Source: Paraconiothyrium sp. Pb-2020 (lineage: Eukaryota > Ascomycota > Dothideomycetes > Pleosporales > Didymosphaeriaceae). From it: a stretch of 64,000 nt of DNA. The notes below the pieces were generated by a model. It was not told the DNA's origin. It searched no databases and saw nothing but the letters and a program-made list of their open reading frames with translations. Location: contig JAJUBI010000008.1 of NCBI GenBank assembly GCA_022419385.1, positions 186,001 to 250,000 on the forward strand, in the 5' to 3' direction. The position numbers were made by a program, and so were the translations under genes. Below are positions 56,777 to 64,000 of this stretch, in pieces (the first letter of the stretch is position 1; each line of letters opens with the position of its first letter).

Positions 56777-57309
56777 AAATTGCTTTTGTACATCTCACAG
56801 TGCAACTCCTTGTGCCGCGCAATGCTAGCGCCGCAGCGGATGCAGGGTCCATCTAACGCCCTCCGCAATCAAACCCGCAACCCTGGTCTATAGAACATAG
56901 CAACAAGTTGAAACTGAAGTGCAAAGCGAAAGCTCTGTTGTATATACCTCTAGCTGTCGAAAGACTTTTGCACTATACGCGTCGTTGAGGCAGTGTATCA
57001 TTGATGCCAGACGCCCCCGCCGAGGCGCGTCCCGCACAGCCCACCGGGCGCCAGTCAACGTCCTGGGCAGCTGGCTGCGCTTAGTGTACTGCGAAACGTC
57101 CCCAACCTCCGACACTTCACCAAACATTCAAATACCCAGGGACACCCCGAACTCACCACGGGAGCGTCTTTCTACCTGACAGATACACCGATCGCCACTC
57201 ACACCTCCAGACAGCCGCAACCAGCGATACAATAGCTGTATATCACCCCGCACGTACGACGTCCGCCTCAGCCCAACAACCACACCCCCAACACCCACAA
57301 CCGCACAGC
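56777..57309. other. Intergenic region upstream of SEC9
   Basis: About 530 bp. The last 140 bases are C/A-rich and pyrimidine-rich up to the SEC9 start, as in many fungal promoters and leaders. No gene is seen. Confidence 0.5.
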
Positions 57310-59173
57310 ATGGGTCTCTTTAAGAAGAAGAACAAAGACAGCGAGGCGGCGCCCAACCCTTATGCCGCACCCGCGAAGAACGACCCGTACGCGAACGCAC
57401 CACCCCCAGCGTACAGCGGAGGCAACGATTCGTTCCGCCAGGAGAAGAGCCCCGCCGTGACAGGCCAGGGCGGACAGTTTGGAGGTCGCGGCTACCAGAG
57501 CGCAGGCAACTACGGTGCATCCGGTGGCTATGGTGGCAACCAGTATGGCGGGGGCCCTGCGGACCAGGGCGCCCCTCGCCGTGCTGGCGGTTACGGTGGC
57601 ATGGGCAACTCCGACCCAAACAACGAGGAGGAGCGTTCAGCCTTGTTCGGAGGCGCAGCCCATAGGCAACAGAAGCAGCCGCAGCAGCAGCCACCCCAAG
57701 AGAGCGGCGGCTACGGACAGCAAGGCAGCTCCTACGGCCAGTCGGGCGTTTCTGGTGCTGGCTACGGAGCTCCTGGAGGTTACGGAAGCGGACCAGCATA
57801 TGAAGATCGCCAATTGACCGCCGAGGAACAGGAAGAAGAGGACATCATGGCTACCAAGAACGAAATCAAGTTCAGTGAGTAGATGCATTGTGCACAGTTA
57901 ATGTTTTCCGAACTGATGAGATGACCAGTGAAGCAACAGGATGTGTCCTCCACGCGAAATGCGCTGCGGCTCGCACAACAGGTGGGCGTCCATCGCTCCG
58001 ATGGCCAGCATGAGGCTTGACTTGAGGAGAAGGATCGCTGACAATGGTTACAGGCTGAGGAGACTGGTCGCGATACCCTGGCACGGTCAGTCAAGTTCAC
58101 AAGTCCTTGCATATTGCCGGTACTAACCGTTGTGATTTAGGTTGGGAGCCCAAGGTGGTGCGTATTACTCTTTGCTACCATAGCGATAAATCACTGACGA
58201 TCGCATTCAGAACGCATTCACAATACGGAGCGTAATCTAGACATGGCCAGTATGCTGTCCCCTGTTCCCCAAAGTCCCCCGTTCCAAAGCTTCGTCTGTA
58301 TGCCATCCGCATGTCGCCCCAGACATGAACACCTTTCTGGTTTAGCGCCTGTGCACGTGCCACCTTGGTCACCTTGGTCATAGGTGCTTGGGAACAGCAC
58401 TCTCTTGTAGACGTTGAATCTTCATGGCAACAAAACTCCTCCTGGTCAAAGTAGACAATAGACAATATGCCATCCGCTAACTTTGATCCGCAGGCTCGCA
58501 GAACCGGATTGCAGAGGAAAAGGCAAGAGAGCTGAAGACGCTCAACAGAAGGTTCGTGGCCAGCCATTCACCTTGCACACTCGCCCCTCCTCGGCCCCTA
58601 TTCCTTCCTTTCCTATGCTTACTTTTTCCAGCATGTTCGCGGTCCATGTCGGCAATCCCTTTACGTCTAGCTCAAGACGCGAAGAGAGGGATAGGAAGAT
58701 AATGGAGAATCATCAGAATGAGCGTGCTCAGAGAGACGCAACGCGGGCAGCAGCGTGGCAGAGCACGGCAAGGCAAGATGAGTACAAGAGAGGCATGCAG
58801 GGTGGAAACACAGGTGGTAAATCCACGCTAGCAGATCGTGCAAAGTACCAGTTTGAGGCTGATAGCGAAGACGATGAGATGGGTAAGTGCTGGCGTCTTT
58901 GTCTTTTGTATTAGACATTGCATACTGACACGACGCAGAGAACGAGATCGACAACAACTGTAAGTTGTCTGCGCTGATTATTTGGCTGTTTGAGACTAAT
59001 AATTTCCAGTGGATCAGCTTCACGGGGCTGCAAAGCGATTGAACGCTCTTGGCAGGGCCATGGGCCAAGAGGTCGATACTCAAAACGAACACATCGATCG
59101 CATCACGCGGAAGACGGACAAGGTGGACGACCAGATCGCTATGAACAGGGCCCGTCTGGACCGCATCCATTAG
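57310..59173 (+). CDS. SEC9: SNAP-25-type t-SNARE SEC9
   Basis: Nine exons: 57310-57874, 57929-57981, 58054-58085, 58141-58157, 58211-58249, 58494-58551, 58632-58882, 58939-58959 and 59010-59173, 399 residues; all phases fit. SEC9 gives two of the four helices of the plasma-membrane SNARE bundle for exocytosis. Residues 1-185 are disordered: MGLFKKKNKDSEAAPNPYA then Gly/Tyr/Gln repeats. The first SNARE helix runs over QQDVSSTRNALRLAQQAEE, GRDTLARLGAQGERIHN and AEEKARELKTLNRSMF. The second ends with the zero-layer region ENEIDNNLDQLHGAAKRLN and NEHIDRITRKTDKVDDQI. There is no membrane anchor or palmitoylation Cys cluster, as for fungal SEC9. Exons of 17, 21, 32 and 39 nt and one 244-nt intron are unusual for this window. 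Confidence 0.92.
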
Positions 59174-59543
59174 AAGTTCTATGAATGTTCGATGCTCATA
59201 GCAGATGCTCAGAGTGTTGGTTTGACACGTTCACCCTGCACGTTGATATTTTTGGTCCGGCGTTAGGTTAAATCCACGTGCACAATGTTGTCCGCGGGTT
59301 GGAGTACCTGGATGGTCTGCCTTTTCATATAGAAAATCCATCACTCTGGCATGTGAGCAAGCAGTTGTAGCACCGTCTCTGTGATGCCTTGTTTCCAGAC
59401 TCTCTGTCTATAAAATCATCGGAAGGAGGATGCGCGTGGAAAATTGGGAGTATGTATGTGGTAATGGTGTGTGGATGGCGAGGTCAGCTGGTTAGGGTCT
59501 AAGCCACGGTATCGTAATGCGGGGCCCCAGCTTATAGCTTATC
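59174..59543 (+). promoter_or_regulatory. AMS1 upstream region with a TATA box
   Basis: 370 bp between SEC9 and AMS1. A TATAAAA box lies at 59409-59415, about 130 bp before the AMS1 start, the clearest core promoter element in the window. The left part holds the SEC9 3' end. Confidence 0.45.
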
Positions 59544-62500
59544 ATGGTTCAGCGTATGCAAGGGCCCGCCGCCGCAGCTCCAGCCAGCTCCCAGCTCCAG
59601 CTCAACACCCTCATCACTCGGCCAAACACCATCATGGGCGGCGAACAGCGCGTCATTCCCTTGTCTTCGGACTACCCCAAGCTCGCGGCTGGTCCCGTAG
59701 GCAAGCAAATCGACCACATCTATCGCGACCGCCTGAACCAGTTCACCGATGGCGGGCAGTACTACGGCCAAGGCCTCTTGCCGTACGTTGAGCTGTTTCC
59801 GGTACTAATGACGCTTCTCGCTGACCTTACTCAGGAAGATCGTATATGCCAAAGTCGGGGCGAACCCGGGTCCATTCAAGCTTTCCGTCTACTCTCCGCC
59901 CAACCTCTTGCGCCCGACGTTCAAGAACGCCGTCTCCCACGACTTCAAACCCATTATACCCGGCCATTGGTTCGGACCCGGCTGGTCGACGCACTGGGTC
60001 AAGATCCAGCTTACAGTTCCAGAGGAGTTTTTGAAGTACGAGCACCTCGAGTTCAAATGGGACGCCGGTTGCGAAGGCATGATATGGACAGAACACGGCG
60101 ACGTCGTCCATGGCCTGACCGGCGGCGGTGAGCGCACCGAGTGGATTCTGCCAAAGGAATTCAGGGATGGCAAGGAGCATACCTTCTATGTCGAGGTGGC
60201 ATGCAACGGCATGTTCGGCAATGGCAATGGCGGGTCAATCCAGCCGCCCGACCCAAATAGATCCTTCCGCCTGAACATTGTCGAGATCCAAGCCATAAAC
60301 CTGGAAGCGCGGGCTCTACGCTATGACTTCTGGGAATTGGGCGATGCAGCAAGGGAATTCCCGGACGACTCTGTTGAGAAGCACGCGGCGCAGCAGGTCT
60401 GCAATCGCATCATAGACGCTTTCATTGCTGGCGGTGGAAGCCAGGAGAGTATTCTTGAAGGCCGCAAGATCGCGCGCGAGTACCTTGGCAACGTCGATTC
60501 GCACAAAGTCTACGAGAGCGACAATGAGGCCATTGTTACCGGCATTGGCTATTGCCACATTGACACATGCTGGCTGTGGCCGTTCGCCGAAACTAAACGC
60601 AAGGTCGCGCGCTCTTGGTCAAACCAATGCGATCTGATTGATCGGTATCCCGAGCTGCGCTTCGTCTGCACACAGGCTCAGCAGTACAAGTGGCTAGAGC
60701 AGCTGTATCCATCTACTTTCGATCGCGTGAAGAAGAAGGTCAAAGAAGGCTCCTTCCAGCCTATCGGAGGAAGCTGGGTAGAACACGATACCAACCTCCC
60801 TGGTGGGGAGTCGTTGGTCAGACAGTTTCTCTACGGACAACGATATTTCGAGAGCCGATTCGGACAGCGGTGCAAGACATTCTGGCTTCCAGATACTTTC
60901 GGCTATTCTACACAGCTTCCCCAGATCTGTCGAATCTCTGGGATGACACGATTCTTGACCCAGAAGCTTAGCTGGAACAACATCAACAACTTTCCCCACA
61001 CCACGTTCAGCTGGGTAGCTCTAGACAATAGCCAAGTTATTTGCCACATGCCGCCGTGCGAGACGTATACTGCTGAAGCACACTTTGGCGACGTCAAGAG
61101 GAGTGTCACACAGCACAAGTCTCTCGACCGAGACAACACTTCGCTTCTGGTCTTCGGCAAGGGAGATGGAGGAGGTGGTCCTACCTGGGAAATGCTTGAA
61201 AGACTGCGGAGATGCCGCGGAATGAGTGACAACAAGGGGGGTCGCTTACCGCGTGTAAAACTCGGCGATTCTGCCGATGATTTCTTCGACAAGCTAGAGA
61301 AGAAGGTCGAGCAAGGCCACGAACTCGTGACTTGGTACGGTGAGCTCTACTTTGAGCTGCACCGCGGCACATACACAACGCAAGCAAACAACAAGCGTAA
61401 CAACCGGAAATCTGAGATCATGCTGAGGGACATTGAGTACCTAGCAACGCTCGCCACGGTTCAGAATGCCTTCGGAAAGAAGAGCTCGTACAAGTATCCC
61501 AAGAAGGACTTGGATGACATCTGGGAAGGTGTTCTATTATGCCAGTTCCATGACTGCCTGCCAGGTAGTTCAATTGAGATGTGCTACCGTGACTCGGACG
61601 AGGTAAGCGCCGCGTTACCTACCCCTCATAAGGTTGTATTGACCAGTGATAGATCTACGCCAAAGGATTCGCTACTGGCGAAAAGTTGCTTTCAGACGCA
61701 CTATCGGAACTTGGCTTCGATCAGGACATTAAACACGACAGCGAGCTCTTTGCGTTGAACACTCTTCCTTGGCCAAGAACTGAACTTGTAATGCTTCCGC
61801 CGGTTGAGGGTCTTCCAACATACGGCCTCGCGCATGGGAACAGTATGAGCGCCTTGGAGGTTCGCCCGCTTGCCTCTCAATACTCCGCCGCCACTGCATC
61901 TGTGAAGGAGATTCGACCAAATGTGTTCGAACTTCGCAACTCCCAATTTGTAGTTGAGGTCTCCAACGGTGCCATCACGTCACTGTACGATATCAACGCC
62001 GATCGCGAAATCATTCCAAAGGGCGCTAAGGCGGCTCAACTTGTCTTGTTCGACGACAAGCCGTTGTATTGGCAAGCTTGGGATGTCGAGGTTTACCACC
62101 TTGACTCCCGCCAAGAGCTGACCCCGTCAAAGGTGACCATTTCAGAGGATGGACCTCACCGTGTATCACTTAACGTCGAAACCAAGATATCGGACAAGTC
62201 ATGGGTAAAGACCACCATCTCTCTGCCCGCGGCAGTCGGCAACGCCCCAACAAGCGTCGAGATTGACGCAGAAATTGAATGGCAGGAAACGATGAAGTTC
62301 CTCAAGGTGGAGTTCCCCGTCGACATCGTCAACACAGAAGCCAGCTACGAGACCCAATATGGTATCGTCCGGCGCCCAACGCACTACAACACAACCTGGG
62401 ACATGGCCAAATTCGAAGTCTGCGTCCACAAGTGGGCCGACCTCTCGGAAGCCTTATACGGTGTTTCCATTCTCAACGACTCGCGCTTTGGATTCGCAAC

Positions 62501-63026
62501 CGCAGGAAACGTCATGAGACTCTCCCTTCTCCGCGCGCCAAAGGCCCCAGACGCACATGCCGACATGGGCCGTCATCGCACGCGCTATGCCATCTTCCCC
62601 CACGCTGGGCCCCTCAACGAAGCTACCGTCCGCAAGGCCTTCGAATTCAACAACCCACTTCGCATCGTAGGCCGCAAGGCCAGCTCCAATCCAGCCCTGC
62701 TTAACTCGTTCCAGATCCACGGGGCACCAAACCTCGTGCTCGACACCATCAAGCGAGGCGAAGACGACGAGGACGTCTCGCGCGGCGAGCTCCCCGTGAA
62801 GAAAGGCCAGTCTGTCATCGTGCGCATCTACGACGCTCTGGGCGGAAAGAGCAAAGCAGTGCTCACCTGGGGCTCTTTGCACGTCAAGAAAGTGGTCAAG
62901 GTCAATGCGCTAGAGGACGACATCGAGGGCGAGAAGGAAATCGTGATGACGGAGGTTGCGGGCAAGAAGGGTGCTAAGATTGAGATCAGGGCTTTTGAGG
63001 TTGCTACGTTCAAGCTTGTTTTGTAG
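59544..63026 (+). CDS. AMS1: Alpha-mannosidase, GH38 (AMS1, vacuolar/cytosolic)
   Basis: Three exons: 59544-59782, 59835-61602 and 61653-63026, 1126 residues (yeast AMS1 1083). It removes alpha-linked mannose from free oligosaccharides and reaches the vacuole by the Cvt/autophagy route. The zinc-site HIDTCWLWPFAE, TQAQQYKWLE, the nucleophile loop FWLPDTFGYSTQLPQI and the GH38 middle domain NNFPHTTFSWVALDN are visible. The long beta-sandwich C-terminal part follows (FELRNSQFVVEVSNG, SRFGFATAGNVMRLSLLRAP). No signal peptide is present, as expected. Initiation could also be at the in-frame ATG 59634 (MGGEQRVIPLSS), which lacks the Ala/Pro-rich first 30 residues; I keep 59544 but am unsure. Confidence 0.93.
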
Positions 63027-63757
63027 AATGAGGGCTGCGTCGTTTGCATGGCAGCTAGTTGATGGGCGTGTGTCACGAAGTTATGGTTTGCAATGTGCTG
63101 CCTGACGTGAGTCGTGCGTACGTAGCTATGGAGCAAGCAGATAGGCTGTGCGCAAGATACAAATCGGAATTATGACTTTGTTAGCCCCGATGCCTGCCGA
63201 TGAAGCTGCCTTTTGGCGTGACTAGTATCTAACATGATGGTCTCTAACATGATGGTCTCTACCCTAGACGGCCTTCTCAAACCCGCCCTCTACTACGCCT
63301 TACAGATGGAGGAGCGAAGACTCGGGCGCACATGCCTTCGAGTTACTTACCTTGGCTAGCACAGTCGCTGACAAGGCGAAGCTCACTGGTAGCGGGCGCC
63401 CAGCCTCGGTGCAAACGCCGATTAATAGAAGGAGCCTGGGCTCCGAGAGGAATCGTAGGGTGTTGTTGGGCGCGCTAAGCTATTTTGCATCCACCTGCGC
63501 CCAAGTGCTTCGTCGTCCCCTGTACTTGCATGCCTTTGATACATTCTCCGTCACAACATCCAAAGCTTGCAAAACGAGCAATCGCAAAGATGAAACGACG
63601 CAGGGGGAGAATTTCGCGGCGTAGTTCAGAGAGGCGCAGTCTCGTGGTGAGAGCCGTTCATATAACCAAGACGCGTGCCTGTGGGGGCCCCTTCAGACAT
63701 CACCCTTTCGACCACATTCCATTCCAATACATACTTTGCTCACTTTGCGCGTCCTCG
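63027..63757. other. Intergenic region with a 15-bp duplication
   Basis: About 730 bp. An exact tandem copy of TAACATGATGGTCTC occupies 63230-63244 and 63245-63259. No other feature is visible; the right end holds the promoter of the edge gene. Confidence 0.5.
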
Positions 63758-64000
63758 ATGGCTCTGCAGGAGCAAGCAACGTCATCGGAGATTATCCTGG
63801 AAGTCTTCGAAATCTGCCCAAATGGTGCCAGATCAGGATGGTACGAAAACGGCTACTACTGCTGCTCTGGCCAGGTGAGATCGTACTGTGGTCGGAATGT
63901 CACGGGGACGAGTGCGAGAGCCATCCATGCGCTTCTTGATGAGCTGGACCGGAGGCCGATGTTCGAAGACGATGTTCGAAAGCTAGCCTCGCACAATCAA
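63758..64000 (+). CDS. Unrecognised gene, N-terminal part
   Basis: ATG at 63758 opens a frame without stops to the right edge: 81 codons, cut by the window. The protein begins MALQEQATSSEIILEVFEIC, then has an aromatic and Cys-rich segment GWYENGYYCCSGQV, and RNVTGTSARAIHALLDELD. It reads as a folded domain with paired Cys, not as random sequence. No family is recognised. A possible donor (CAGGTGAGATC) lies near 63874, so the gene could also be spliced there. Confidence 0.5.
   Translation, partial: MALQEQATSSEIILEVFEICPNGARSGWYENGYYCCSGQVRSYCGRNVTGTSARAIHALLDELDRRPMFEDDVRKLASHNQ

Overview
The window is a piece of a filamentous ascomycete genome (Pezizomycotina, most likely Dothideomycetes of the Pleosporales type). 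This follows from many short spliceosomal introns (mostly 45-60 nt, GT-AG, with CTAAC/CTGAC-like branch sites close to the 3' end), single-copy eukaryotic housekeeping genes on both strands, and fungus-only families such as the ankyrin/CorA-like protein, the vezatin-like peroxisome protein and UDP-glucose 4,6-dehydratase. The exact order is an inference; no organism label is visible. Nothing in the window is bacterial or viral. All multi-exon models were assembled by hand from reading frame, splice-site consensus and family resemblance.

Layout. 1-7 kb: the N-terminal part of the U2 snRNP protein SF3B1/HSH155 (cut by the left edge), UBA3 of the NEDD8 pathway, and TEL2 diverging from it. 7-10.2 kb: an ankyrin/CorA-like membrane protein with probable extra 5' exons and a 22-bp minisatellite at its upstream end. 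11-23 kb: a hexose transporter, dUTPase, pyridoxal kinase (BUD16), PCNA, EMC6 and a helical protein of unknown function. 24.4-26.4 kb: a vezatin-like (peroxisome/myosin-binding) protein. 26.4-38.2 kb: a gene-poor island that begins with two abutting minisatellites and whose only convincing genes are two related C2H2 zinc-finger genes of almost equal length. 38-42 kb: the divergent pair RPT1 (26S proteasome ATPase) and CCT4 (chaperonin). 43.7-49 kb: a fungus-specific phosphoprotein-like gene and an ELMO/LMO1 homologue. 49.5-57 kb: a Cys-rich zinc-binding protein, a secreted protein of unknown function, an 80-residue domain protein, UDP-glucose 4,6-dehydratase and a peroxisomal enoyl-CoA hydratase/isomerase. 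57-64 kb: SEC9 (plasma-membrane t-SNARE), AMS1 (GH38 alpha-mannosidase) and the start of an unrecognised gene cut by the right edge.

The genes do not form one pathway or a biosynthetic cluster (no PKS, NRPS or terpene genes). Local themes are divergent promoters (UBA3/TEL2, RPT1/CCT4, LMO1/zinc protein, 80-aa protein/dehydratase) and the DNA-synthesis pair dUTPase and PCNA within 4 kb. The most distinctive signals are at gene-structure level: internal microexons of 6, 8 and 11 nt in UBA3, RPT1 and BUD16, a PCNA start codon split by an intron, two GC-AG introns, three introns of 3n length without stops, and the twin zinc-finger island.
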